Origin: an uncultured Roseobacter sp.
GTDB lineage: Bacteria > Pseudomonadota > Alphaproteobacteria > Rhodobacterales > Rhodobacteraceae
Assembly: GCA_947488305.1 (NCBI GenBank)
Contig: CANKZM010000001.1
Span: 767,354 to 831,353 of the forward strand
DNA: 64,000 bases
Direction: 5' to 3'
Shown here piece after piece: positions 9,563-18,120 of the stretch (positions are counted from its first letter, which is position 1; each line of letters begins with the position of its first letter). A program made the translations under genes and the position numbers. The notes beneath the pieces were generated by a model, which was not told where the DNA came from, ran no database searches, and saw only the letters and a list, made by a program, of their open reading frames with translations.

Positions 9563-10510
9563 CTAACCAGAACAACTGGCGCCGCCAAGAACACAGAACT
9601 TTGCGCAATGAGGATGATTCAGAGCGACATCCGCCTCTGCTTCTTCAAGTGTCGCGCCCAACTCGAACTGTGGCTCGTAAGGCAGCAGGGTGCAGGCCAA
9701 CACCGACGGTTTGTCCGACCCCTTGCGTTTGACAACCATGCGCGACGAGGCACACATCAAAGCATCGGGCGACTTGCCCAGAATGCCCCAGCAACTAGTT
9801 GTTATTTCCGGCACTTCGACGCGTAGGTCCATTTCCGGGAACAGGACCGTCATTCCCGGGTTCAACGCGTCAATGTCAAAGTTGTATTTCTCGAAAAACC
9901 GGGCATATCCGGCCCTGCTTTCCGCATCACTGTCAGCCATGATAGACCGACCCGCAACCGCCATACGAATACCGTTGTCACGCAACCAGATCATGCCCTG
10001 CAAGGTTTTCTCAAATGACCCGGTTCCCCGTTCGGCATCATGCTGCCCGGGGCTGTAATGATCCAATGAAACCCGAAGAGTGAGCTTGCCCGGAAACTCT
10101 TCGTTCAACGCCACCAGACCCTTTTGCATTGTTTTTCGCATCATCGGCCGCATGGCGTTGGTCAGGATGAGTACATCAAAGTCACGCTCAAGGGCCGCTC
10201 GCGCCATTTCAATCATTTCCGGATTCATGAAGGGTTCGCCGCCGGTAAACCCGATTTCGGTCACCGGCCATCCGCGCGTGTCAATCTGATCGAGATAATC
10301 CCGCACGTCGTTCGCGGATATGTAGACGAGGGCATCATTCGTCGGGCTGCTTTCAATATAGCAGTTTACACATTCGATATTGCACAGTGTGCCGGTGTTG
10401 AACCAAAGCGTTTTTGGGTTTGAGAGGCGCACACGGGCTCTTTGCTCGCCTTTTGCGGTCACGTCGGGATCTTGAAACTTCCCGATGTTGGCCTCAATCT
10501 GATCTCTCAT
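9563..10510 (-). CDS. Radical SAM protein with C-terminal cysteine cluster
   Basis: The product has 315 residues. The radical SAM iron-sulfur site is Cys43-x3-Cys47-x2-Cys50 (CNIECVNC), followed by the glycine motif GFTGGEPFMNPE. A short C-terminal cysteine group (Cys302, Cys306, Cys313) could bind a second cluster, as in SPASM or Twitch enzymes, but it is shorter than a full SPASM domain. GGAG lies nine bases before the ATG. It is divergent from zwf. No obvious substrate peptide or partner gene is adjacent, so the substrate is unknown. Confidence 0.85.
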   Translation of the reverse strand: MRDQIEANIGKFQDPDVTAKGEQRARVRLSNPKTLWFNTGTLCNIECVNCYIESSPTNDALVYISANDVRDYLDQIDTRGWPVTEIGFTGGEPFMNPEMIEMARAALERDFDVLILTNAMRPMMRKTMQKGLVALNEEFPGKLTLRVSLDHYSPGQHDAERGTGSFEKTLQGMIWLRDNGIRMAVAGRSIMADSDAESRAGYARFFEKYNFDIDALNPGMTVLFPEMDLRVEVPEITTSCWGILGKSPDALMCASSRMVVKRKGSDKPSVLACTLLPYEPQFELGATLEEAEADVALNHPHCAKFCVLGGASCSG

Positions 10511-10622
10511 TCCAATCTGCTCCTTGCTGTCCGGTCAGTATTTGCGTCACACTCTGCAAGAAGGCAAGAAATCTGCCGCTTATTTGCGTGCACAGTGTCG
10601 TGAACGCTTTACCTGACATAGA

Positions 10623-10636
10623 TGTTTGCGCTAACA
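10623..10636. promoter_or_regulatory. LacI-type operator candidate (CceR-like) upstream of zwf
   Basis: TGTTTGCGCTAACA is a near-perfect palindrome (TGTTnGCGCTAACA) 45 bases before the zwf start. LacI-family regulators bind such sites, and in Rhodobacteraceae the CceR regulator is known to control Entner-Doudoroff genes. The match to CceR is from memory of the family, not from a computed motif. Confidence 0.5.
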
Positions 10637-10681
10637 GACACCCGCGCGGCCGATTCCGGCGCGATACTCTAGGAGACTGAC

Positions 10682-12148
10682 ATGGTTTCACGCGTCATTC
10701 CTGTTGATCCATTCGATCTTGTTATTTTCGGTGGGACGGGCGATCTGGCCCGACGTAAAATCCTACCGGCTTTGTTCCGCCGTTACAGCTCAGGCCAAAT
10801 GCCAAAAAATGCCCGGATTATCGGTGCCGCACGATCCGCCATGGACGACGCTGGCTATCGCACATTGACCGAAGAGGCCATTCGGGAATTCAGCCCGGGC
10901 AAGACCTGCGACGATGGAACCCTGAAAAGGTTTCTGGGTTGTTTGCATTACGTGAAAATTGATGCGACTGGCGAAGCGGGCTGGAAAGAACTTACCGAGA
11001 AGGTCGTATCCGTTGATCGGGTCGAGGCCTATTATTTCTCGGTTGCGCCATCGCTTTTCGGTCCCCTGGCAGAACGCCTGCAAAGCCATGGTCTAGCCGA
11101 CAGGAACGCGCGGATTGTTGTTGAAAAACCCTTTGGCCGCGATCTCGAAACTGCTCGAAGCTTGAACGAGACTTTGGCGCGTTACTTTGACGAAAGTCAA
11201 ATCTACCGGATCGATCATTATCTCGGCAAGGAAACCGTTCAAAACCTGATGGCCGTGCGGTTTGGCAATATGCTCTTTGAGCCGCTTTGGAACAGCCAGT
11301 TCGTAGACCACATCCAAATCACCGTGGCCGAAACCGTTGGTGTCGGCGGGCGGGGAGAGTACTACGACAAGTCCGGTGCAATGCGGGATATGGTCCAGAA
11401 CCACCTCATGCAGCTTTTGTGCCTGATCGCGATGGAGCCGCCAGCACGATTTGACCCTGACGCCGTCCGCGACGAGAAATTGAAAGTTATACGTGCGCTG
11501 GAACCGGTGGAACCCCATCACATCGCACGGGGACAATACGATGCGGACCCCGCGGATGAAGTAGAGTTTCCGGATTACCGGACAGCAGTTGATAACCCTC
11601 GTTCCAAGACGGAGAGCTTTGTCGCGCTCAAGACCCATGTGGCGAATTGGCGGTGGGCCGGTACGCCGTTCTATCTGCGGACGGGAAAACGGATGGGCGC
11701 GCGGGCGAGCGAGATTACCGTTGTGTTCAAGGACACGCCCCATTCGATTTTTGGGGAAGATGCGGGGCGGCATCGAAATGTCCTGTCTATCCGATTGCAG
11801 CCGAACGAGGGGATCACTCTTGGTGTCACCATCAAGGAACCCGGCCCCGGCGGGATGCGCTTGATCGACGTTCCATTGGATATGACCTTTGCCGATGCGC
11901 TGGGGCCCGATGGTGGCGAGTCTGTCGATGCATACGAACGGCTGATCATGGATGTGATCCGGGGGAACCAAACGCTTTTCATGCGCGGAGACGAGGTCGA
12001 AGCCGCCTGGGCATGGACGGACCCGATCATCAATGGATGGACCACGCGCGGAGATGTACCAAAACCATATGACAGCGGTAGCGATGGGCCGGATGCGGCG
12101 TTACAATTGATGCGCCGCGATAGCCGTGAATGGCAAAAGGTGGGATAG
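10682..12148 (+). CDS. zwf: Glucose-6-phosphate 1-dehydrogenase
   Basis: The product has 488 residues, the normal length. It oxidises glucose 6-phosphate with NADP to 6-phosphogluconolactone, feeding the Entner-Doudoroff and pentose phosphate routes. The nucleotide-binding GGTGDLARRKILPAL segment and the active-site motif RIDHYLGKE are intact. AGGAG lies just before the ATG. It heads the zwf-pgl-pgi operon: its stop overlaps the pgl GTG start by one base. A LacI-type palindrome lies in its promoter. Confidence 0.97.
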   Translation: MVSRVIPVDPFDLVIFGGTGDLARRKILPALFRRYSSGQMPKNARIIGAARSAMDDAGYRTLTEEAIREFSPGKTCDDGTLKRFLGCLHYVKIDATGEAGWKELTEKVVSVDRVEAYYFSVAPSLFGPLAERLQSHGLADRNARIVVEKPFGRDLETARSLNETLARYFDESQIYRIDHYLGKETVQNLMAVRFGNMLFEPLWNSQFVDHIQITVAETVGVGGRGEYYDKSGAMRDMVQNHLMQLLCLIAMEPPARFDPDAVRDEKLKVIRALEPVEPHHIARGQYDADPADEVEFPDYRTAVDNPRSKTESFVALKTHVANWRWAGTPFYLRTGKRMGARASEITVVFKDTPHSIFGEDAGRHRNVLSIRLQPNEGITLGVTIKEPGPGGMRLIDVPLDMTFADALGPDGGESVDAYERLIMDVIRGNQTLFMRGDEVEAAWAWTDPIINGWTTRGDVPKPYDSGSDGPDAALQLMRRDSREWQKVG

Positions 12149-12819
12149 TGCAACTCATTGAATACGCCGACCGGGATCTGGCTGCCATGGGATTGGCGGA
12201 TGCGATGGCAAGTGCGCTGAAAAACGCATTGTTGACCAATGAGAGCGCAAGCCTCGCGGTGCCGGGTGGCACCACCCCCGGACCTGTTTTTGATATCCTG
12301 AGCGCAGCTGATCTGGCATGGGACCGCGTAACGGTGCTGCTTACAGACGAACGTTGGGTGCCGGACGATCATGAAAGATCCAACGCCGGCTTGATCCGGG
12401 ACCGGCTCTTGCAGAACCGCGCAGCGAAAGCGCGCTTTCTTCCCTATTACCGCGAAGGTTTGACGGCGCAAGAAGCGACCGAGGGTCTCTCGAACGAATT
12501 CGCGCCCCATTTCCCGCTGTCATTGCTTGTTCTGGGCATGGGGGCGGATATGCACACCGCGTCGTTGTTTCCCGGGGCCGAGGGATTGGACACCGCGCTC
12601 AGGCCGGATGCTCCGGCGGTTTGTGCGATATCAACGGACAGCCAGCCGGAACCCCGTATCACGCTCAGCGCACCAGTGCTGAACGGTGCGATCGAAAAAC
12701 ACTTGGTGATCTTTGGCGATGACAAGAAAGCCGCATTGGAAAACGCCAAGGGGCGGGCGCCGGAAGAAGCACCCATAACCGCAGTCATTCAGGGAGGGAC
12801 CGTCCATTGGGCTCCTTAA
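12148..12819 (+). CDS. pgl: 6-phosphogluconolactonase
   Basis: The product has about 223 residues from the GTG that overlaps the zwf stop (TAGTG). Family signatures are visible: [15 protein letters not shown] near the start, LTDERWVP, and [16 protein letters not shown]. It hydrolyses 6-phosphogluconolactone to 6-phosphogluconate. An in-frame ATG inside zwf at 12130 is possible but would add six residues not expected in the family. The end overlaps pgi by 13 bases, consistent with translational coupling. Confidence 0.93.
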   Translation: MQLIEYADRDLAAMGLADAMASALKNALLTNESASLAVPGGTTPGPVFDILSAADLAWDRVTVLLTDERWVPDDHERSNAGLIRDRLLQNRAAKARFLPYYREGLTAQEATEGLSNEFAPHFPLSLLVLGMGADMHTASLFPGAEGLDTALRPDAPAVCAISTDSQPEPRITLSAPVLNGAIEKHLVIFGDDKKAALENAKGRAPEEAPITAVIQGGTVHWAP

Positions 12820-14408
12820 GAAATCATTGGAATGCACTTAGCGAAAAACATGCTGAGGTTTGTGATCGCTCTCTTTTGTCTCTGTTCGATGATCCGGACC
12901 GTGCCGCAACATTCACGGCGCAAACCGGCGACATGTTGTTTGACTATTCAAAGACCAACATTGATCAGGATACCCTGACCGCACTAACGGCATTGCTTGA
13001 TGCTGCCGGTGTGGCTCAGAAACGTGATGCCATGTTCGCCGGGCAGGCCATCAACGACACCGAAGGGCGCGCGGTGCTGCATACTGCACTTCGCAATCTG
13101 GACGGGGGACCTGTCATTGTGGACGGGCAGGATGTCATTCCCGGTGTGCGCGCCACTTTGCAACGGATGCGCGATTACGCCAACGTCGTGCGCAACAGCG
13201 CAATTACGGATGTCGTGAACATCGGTATCGGCGGTTCCGATCTTGGACCGGCGATGGCCGTGGCAGCATTAGCGCCTTACCATGATGGGCCAAGGTGCCA
13301 CTTCGTCTCTAACGTCGATGGGGCACATGTAGCTGATACGCTTCGGAACCTCGATGCAAAAACGACGCTTGTCATTGTTGCCTCCAAGACCTTCACCACG
13401 ATTGAGACCATGACCAATGCTCGTACGGCCCGGGCCTGGATGATGGATCACGGGGGCGATCCGAGCGCACAGTTTGCAGCGCTTTCAACCGCCGATGACT
13501 TGACGGCAGATTTTGGTATTCCTGCCGAACGTGTCTTTGGGTTCGAGGATTGGGTCGGCGGGCGCTATTCGATGTGGGGGCCGATCGGCCTGTCCCTGAT
13601 GATCGCAATTGGTCCCAAAGCCTTTGACGCGTTTTTGCGCGGCGGGCAGGCGATGGACCAGCACTTTCAGGCCGCAGAGTGGCATGAGAACTTGCCTGCA
13701 CTCTTGGCATTGGTCGGTATCTGGCATGCGCAGGTCTGCGGGTATTCGAGCCGGGCGGTATTGCCCTACGATCAAAGACTGGCGCGATTGCCCGATTATT
13801 TCCAGCAGCTGGAAATGGAATCCAACGGAAAGAGTGTCCAGATGGGAGGCGCTTCGGTTGAGGTCGACAGTGGCCCTATTGTCTGGGGTGCCGCGGGTAC
13901 AAACGGACAGCATGCGTTTTACCAACTCTTGCACCAAGGCACTCGGGTGGTCCTTTGCGAATTCATGGTTGCAGCCGAGGGACATGAGCCTGAGCTGGAG
14001 CATCACCACAAGCTGCTGATCGCCAATTGTCTGGCACAGTCAGAAGCGTTGATGCGTGGGCGATCACTGGATGAAGCGCGCGCCCGGATGGAGAAAGCCG
14101 GGTTCGAAGGCAATGAACTGGACCGTCAGGCACGTCACCGTGTGTTTGCTGGCAACAGGCCTTCAACAACGCTCATATACCCGAAACTGGACCCGTTTAC
14201 GCTGGGCCAGATCGTGGCGCTTTATGAGCATCGTGTGTTTGTGGAAGGCGTTGTATTGGGCATCAATTCCTTTGACCAGTGGGGGGTCGAGCTTGGTAAA
14301 GAGCTCGCTACATCCTTGCAGCCGGTGATCGACGGAACGGCGTCAGCGGACGGCAAAGACGGCTCAACCGCGCAATTGGTGGAATTTGTTCTCAGGCACC
14401 GAGGCTGA
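12807..14408 (+). CDS. pgi: Glucose-6-phosphate isomerase
   Basis: The product has 533 residues. It interconverts glucose 6-phosphate and fructose 6-phosphate. Family motifs are [21 protein letters not shown] and [18 protein letters not shown], with the second signature near GVELGKEL. The start is a TTG at 12807 inside the end of pgl; the purine-rich AGGGAGGGA about eight bases upstream supports it, and no better ATG is nearby. It is the last gene of the zwf operon and faces the thioesterase gene with a five-base gap. Confidence 0.95.
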   Translation: MGSLRNHWNALSEKHAEVCDRSLLSLFDDPDRAATFTAQTGDMLFDYSKTNIDQDTLTALTALLDAAGVAQKRDAMFAGQAINDTEGRAVLHTALRNLDGGPVIVDGQDVIPGVRATLQRMRDYANVVRNSAITDVVNIGIGGSDLGPAMAVAALAPYHDGPRCHFVSNVDGAHVADTLRNLDAKTTLVIVASKTFTTIETMTNARTARAWMMDHGGDPSAQFAALSTADDLTADFGIPAERVFGFEDWVGGRYSMWGPIGLSLMIAIGPKAFDAFLRGGQAMDQHFQAAEWHENLPALLALVGIWHAQVCGYSSRAVLPYDQRLARLPDYFQQLEMESNGKSVQMGGASVEVDSGPIVWGAAGTNGQHAFYQLLHQGTRVVLCEFMVAAEGHEPELEHHHKLLIANCLAQSEALMRGRSLDEARARMEKAGFEGNELDRQARHRVFAGNRPSTTLIYPKLDPFTLGQIVALYEHRVFVEGVVLGINSFDQWGVELGKELATSLQPVIDGTASADGKDGSTAQLVEFVLRHRG

Positions 14409-14413
14409 GAGCG

Positions 14414-14896
14414 TCAACCCTCAAACCGGGCGCCATCCACTGAAGCAAATTGCTTGCGGACGTCTTCAGGTATCGGGTACCGGCCACTGCCGTCTGGTTG
14501 CAACAGAACCAGTACACACTCAAAGCTCGCCCGCTGCGTGCCACCCGCCCAGACCTCCTGATGCATGGTGAATGAGGTCGTCCGATATGCGGTACAGCCA
14601 CAGGTAACGACGTAATCCTCATGCAAAAGCATTTCCTGTTTGTAGTGGATCGTACCGGAACGGATCACGATGCGCGGCCCACTCCCGCTGCCAAAGTTCC
14701 GTGCAAGCCCGAAATGCTGGGTATAGAGAACGCGTACGCGCTCAAACCACTCGAAATAAACGGCATTGTTCACGTGGTTGAGCACGTCCAGCTCTGAAAA
14801 CCGAACCTTATCGGCCATTGCGTAGGGAGCTGGGAAATCAATCCCGAGGCTCTTTTGCTGATCGGTGGTGAGCGGCGTGTGATAGGGTAGGGTCAT
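14414..14896 (-). CDS. Acyl-CoA thioesterase, 4HBT hotdog fold
   Basis: The product has 160 residues with the hotdog-fold motif SELDVLNHVNNAVYFEWFE, including the catalytic Asp and the following HVNN typical of 4-hydroxybenzoyl-CoA thioesterase-like (YbgC/FadM-type) enzymes. It should cleave an acyl-CoA in the cytosol; chain length and substrate cannot be told. It is divergent from the acyl-CoA ligase gene across about 90 bases, which suggests a related acyl-CoA pathway, although the two are transcribed separately. Confidence 0.83.
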   Translation of the reverse strand: MTLPYHTPLTTDQQKSLGIDFPAPYAMADKVRFSELDVLNHVNNAVYFEWFERVRVLYTQHFGLARNFGSGSGPRIVIRSGTIHYKQEMLLHEDYVVTCGCTAYRTTSFTMHQEVWAGGTQRASFECVLVLLQPDGSGRYPIPEDVRKQFASVDGARFEG

Positions 14897-14987
14897 GCGA
14901 CGTGCCTAGCGCGAAGCAACTTCAATTCCAAGCCTTGCGTCACGTGACCTGCCGTTGCACCTTGGGAAAAAAAGGGGGGTATTGCGC

Positions 14988-16607
14988 ATGCTTGGTCAGA
15001 TGATGACGGCACCGCTACTGATTTCGTCACTCGTAGCCCATGCCGAACGGTACCATGGCGGAACGGAAATCGTCTCGGTCAATACATCGGAGGGGCGCGA
15101 GACCACAAGCTGGGGCGAGGTAGGGCGCAATGCGCGCAGACTGGCATCGGCGTTACATGGCCTTGGTTTGAAACCGCAGGCGCGCTGCGCAACGATCGCC
15201 TGGAACAATCGACGCCATCTGGAGATTTACTTCGGAACATCTGGCGGCGGTTTTGTCTGTCATACCATAAATCCCAGATTGTTCCCCGAGCAGTTGGTTT
15301 ACATCATCAATCATGCGGAAGATGAGGTGATCTTTCTCGACAGCACTTTTGTTCCACTGATCGCCGCGATCCGGGACCGCCTGACAACGGTCAAGCATAT
15401 CGTTTTGCTTGAAGCATCGGTCGGAGATGCCGCAACCGCACTGCCCGGTATCATCGCCTATGACGTATTACTGGCGGATGGGGATGTCGCCTACGACTGG
15501 CCGGCATTCGACGAACAAACCGCGTCCAGCCTGTGTTACACGTCCGGGACAACAGGCAATCCAAAAGGTGTGTTGTTCAGTCACCGCTCAACGGTTCTGC
15601 ACAGTATGGCTTTGAACCTGAAAGACGCGGGCGCTTTCTCTGCGATGGACATTGTCTTGCCGGTTGTGCCGATGTTCCATGTGAATGCCTGGGGGTCACC
15701 CTACGCTTGCGCGATGGTCGGGGCACAGATGGTATTGCCGGGCCCAAATCTGGACGGCGCGTCGCTGCTTGATCTGATCGACCAATACAATGTGTCGGTG
15801 GCTCTTGGTGTTCCGACGATCTGGCTGGGTCTGCTGAACGAGTTGCGCACGTCTGGGCGCACCCTGAAGAACCTGCAAAAGACGATTGTCGGTGGATCGG
15901 CCTGCCCACCCTCCATGATAGAGGCGTTCCGAGAGGAATTTGGGGTTGAGACCATTCATGCCTGGGGCATGACGGAGATGTCCCCCGTGGGCACGGTCAA
16001 CCAACCTCTGGCGCGGCACAGCGACATGCCAATTGAGGACCAACATCGCCTGAGAGAGTTGCAAGGCCGCCCGGTCTGGGGGGTGGAAATGAAGATCGTT
16101 GACGAGGAGGGCAATGCATTGCCCGAAGACGGCAAAGCAACAGGCGAGCTATTGGTCCGCGGGCATTATACGCTCGATGCCTATTTGCATATGACCGAGG
16201 ATGAAACGCTGGAAGGGGGCTGGTTCAACACCGGCGATGTGGCCAGCATCGATCCGGACGGATACCTGAGCATCAAGGATCGATCAAAAGACATCATCAA
16301 ATCGGGGGGCGAGTGGATCAGTTCAGTTGACCTGGAAAATATCGCCATTGCCCATCCGGGCCTCGCGGATGCAGCGGTCATTGGCGTGCCCCATCCGAAG
16401 TGGGACGAGCGGCCTGTCCTTGTCGCTGTGAAAGCTGCGGAAACGGACCTCAGCGAAGATGAAATTCTGGCAATTTTCGAGGGTAAGGTTGCGCATTGGC
16501 AGGTGCCTGATGCGGTGGTGTTCACAGATGTATTGCCCCGCAATGCGACTGGTAAGGTGCTCAAGCGAAACCTTCGAGAAGACCATCGCGACCTGCTGCA
16601 GTCGTAA
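14988..16607 (+). CDS. Acyl-CoA synthetase, DmdB-like (methylmercaptopropionyl-CoA ligase candidate)
   Basis: The product is about 539 residues from the ATG at 14988, which follows a GGGGGG run; an upstream in-frame TTG at 14955 is weaker. It is an AMP-forming acyl-CoA ligase with the P-loop CYTSGTTGNPKGVLFSH, the WGMTEMSP motif, the GWFNTGDVA hinge and the catalytic lysine region LPRNATGKVLKR. The N-terminus (MLGQMMTAPLLISSL) is like that of the roseobacter ligases named DmdB, which activate 3-methylmercaptopropionate in DMSP breakdown. No other dmd gene is near, so a medium- or long-chain fatty acid ligase remains possible. Confidence 0.85.
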   Translation: MLGQMMTAPLLISSLVAHAERYHGGTEIVSVNTSEGRETTSWGEVGRNARRLASALHGLGLKPQARCATIAWNNRRHLEIYFGTSGGGFVCHTINPRLFPEQLVYIINHAEDEVIFLDSTFVPLIAAIRDRLTTVKHIVLLEASVGDAATALPGIIAYDVLLADGDVAYDWPAFDEQTASSLCYTSGTTGNPKGVLFSHRSTVLHSMALNLKDAGAFSAMDIVLPVVPMFHVNAWGSPYACAMVGAQMVLPGPNLDGASLLDLIDQYNVSVALGVPTIWLGLLNELRTSGRTLKNLQKTIVGGSACPPSMIEAFREEFGVETIHAWGMTEMSPVGTVNQPLARHSDMPIEDQHRLRELQGRPVWGVEMKIVDEEGNALPEDGKATGELLVRGHYTLDAYLHMTEDETLEGGWFNTGDVASIDPDGYLSIKDRSKDIIKSGGEWISSVDLENIAIAHPGLADAAVIGVPHPKWDERPVLVAVKAAETDLSEDEILAIFEGKVAHWQVPDAVVFTDVLPRNATGKVLKRNLREDHRDLLQS

Positions 16608-16619
16608 ACAAGTGTTAAC
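16604..16619 (+). promoter_or_regulatory. Weak CtrA-like box (one mismatch)
   Basis: GTAA-N7-TTAAC, 65 bases before the start of the 16685 outer-membrane-type gene and overlapping the end of the ligase gene. It has one mismatch to TTAA-N7-TTAAC. It is recorded mainly as a comparison for the better boxes elsewhere in the window; it could be chance. Confidence 0.2.
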
Positions 16620-16684
16620 CCTGTTTCTTTAGTCTTTACCGGACCGGAAATTCGCGTCACGATTGTACTAAAAGGACAAAACAC

Positions 16685-17134
16685 ATGAAGAACGTCGCTT
16701 TGTGTCTCACGACCTGCGCATTCCTGGTGCCCACGGCAGGGGTCGCTGGCCCGGACAGAATCTCGTTTTTGCTAGGCTCTGAACACGTGAATGCGACGCG
16801 AGGTTTTCAGGAGTTCAACCCAGGCGTCTTTCTGACATGGGAACGGCAGCTTAACTACAGCGCCGGGCTTTATTACAACAGCTATAAAGAAGTCTCGCCT
16901 TTGGTGTCGGTAGGCTATGACTGGGAGGTCGCGGAAGATTTCGACCTTGGCGCGTTCTTTGCGGTCGCTATTTACCCCGGCGATGGCGATGAGTTCAGCC
17001 ACTCATTCGGCGATGTCGTGCCTTTGGTTGGGTTGCAGGCGCGCTACAAGAACGTCTTTGTTCAGTTTATCCCCGCAGATGGAGACTCGCTGGACGCCCT
17101 ATTCACATTCGGGCTGACTTTCGAGCTGGATTGA
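16685..17134 (+). CDS. Predicted outer-membrane beta-barrel protein
   Basis: The product has 149 residues with a signal peptide ending AGVAG. The mature part alternates aromatic and small polar residues in short strands (SAGLYYNSYK, SPLVSVGYDW, VPLVGLQARYKNVFVQF) and ends LTFELD, with a hydrophobic/aromatic pattern typical of small eight-stranded outer-membrane barrels. It vaguely resembles PagL-like or other small barrels, but no catalytic motif can be assigned. AAAGGA precedes the ATG. Function unknown. Confidence 0.65.
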   Translation: MKNVALCLTTCAFLVPTAGVAGPDRISFLLGSEHVNATRGFQEFNPGVFLTWERQLNYSAGLYYNSYKEVSPLVSVGYDWEVAEDFDLGAFFAVAIYPGDGDEFSHSFGDVVPLVGLQARYKNVFVQFIPADGDSLDALFTFGLTFELD

Positions 17135-17151
17135 GTTTTGCGTGAAATGTC

Positions 17152-17225
17152 TGGAGCGGGTAACGGGAATCGAACCCGTAACTAAAGCTTGGGAAGCTGC
17201 CGTGATACCTTTTCACCATACCCGC
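17152..17225 (-). tRNA. tRNA-Gly (anticodon CCC)
   Basis: Reverse-strand tRNA with a seven-pair acceptor stem (GCGGGTA with TACCCGC), D-stem GTGA/TCAC, T-arm ACGGG/CCCGT and encoded CCA end. The anticodon loop TTCCCAA places CCC at positions 34-36. The anticodon stem has a C-T mismatch and a G-T pair at its base, so the gene is slightly irregular. Confidence 0.93.
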
Positions 17226-17277
17226 CTCAGGTGCATCGATTAGGCGCTGGACGTTCAAGGGTCAAGCCCTCGACGCC

Positions 17278-18120
17278 CTATGGTGCGGTCGCTGAAAAGA
17301 AATTAATGACGGCAGGGACGCGCACACCATCCAATGTGTCGTAGTCCTGAAACCGCTTGGCCACGTTCTGAGCGATCGCTTCCAGATCCTCCTCAGTGCC
17401 CTTGAAATATTCCATTGTTCGCGCAGCGGGCCCAATCGACGCCGCTTGCCGGGCAATTTCAATTAATTCCCCGGGTGGGGTCAGGTGGAGTTCAGCTGCC
17501 TCGCCAGACGCGGTAACAAACCCGGCCTCTGACAGGATATTGCACACCCTATCAATGTCACGAAACGCAAGTGGACCCGGAGCATCCGCATCGAGAGGTG
17601 GTGGGGCGCCCAACCTTTGTTTCGCGGCATACATTGGAACTTGAAACCACGGATTCACATTCAGGTGGGACCAGCTTGCCATTGTGATTTTTGCGCCGGG
17701 TTTCATTCCGCGTCGCATGTTCGAAAAGGCCTTTACCGGGTCAATAAAGAACATGACGCCAAAGCGGGAGATCACCGCGTCGAATTCCGCAAATCTAAAC
17801 GGGTGCGCTGCGGCGTCGGCGGTCACGAACCGGGCATTTTTGACGCCCTTTGCATTTGATCGCGCGCGGGTCAGCATGGGTTCGGATATATCAATGCCCT
17901 CAACAAAACCCTTGGGACCAACGATTTGGGCTGCCTGCAGGGTGCTTAGTCCCGTGCCGCAACCAACATCCAAAACACGTTGGCCCGGCTCTAACGCCGC
18001 GCGACCCAACACACCGCTGAGCACCGGAGCCATCAAGGCGTCCAGCTTCGTCTGGTGCGTCACCCAGAGGTCGGCGAATTGTTCCCAGAATTCCTTTTGC
18101 TCGGCATTCTCCAAAGTCAT
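17278..18120 (-). CDS. Class I SAM-dependent methyltransferase
   Basis: The product has 280 residues. Motif I is VLDVGCGTGLSTLQAA, followed by an acidic end of strand 2 (GIDISEPML) and ARFVTADAAAHPF, the order found in UbiE/COQ5-like small-molecule methyltransferases. The substrate is unknown. The start overlaps the stop of the upstream ferredoxin-ASKHA gene by four bases (ATGA), so the two are translationally coupled. It lacks any cobalamin-binding region, so it is not a classic corrinoid methyltransferase. Confidence 0.83.
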   Translation of the reverse strand: MTLENAEQKEFWEQFADLWVTHQTKLDALMAPVLSGVLGRAALEPGQRVLDVGCGTGLSTLQAAQIVGPKGFVEGIDISEPMLTRARSNAKGVKNARFVTADAAAHPFRFAEFDAVISRFGVMFFIDPVKAFSNMRRGMKPGAKITMASWSHLNVNPWFQVPMYAAKQRLGAPPPLDADAPGPLAFRDIDRVCNILSEAGFVTASGEAAELHLTPPGELIEIARQAASIGPAARTMEYFKGTEEDLEAIAQNVAKRFQDYDTLDGVRVPAVINFFSATAP

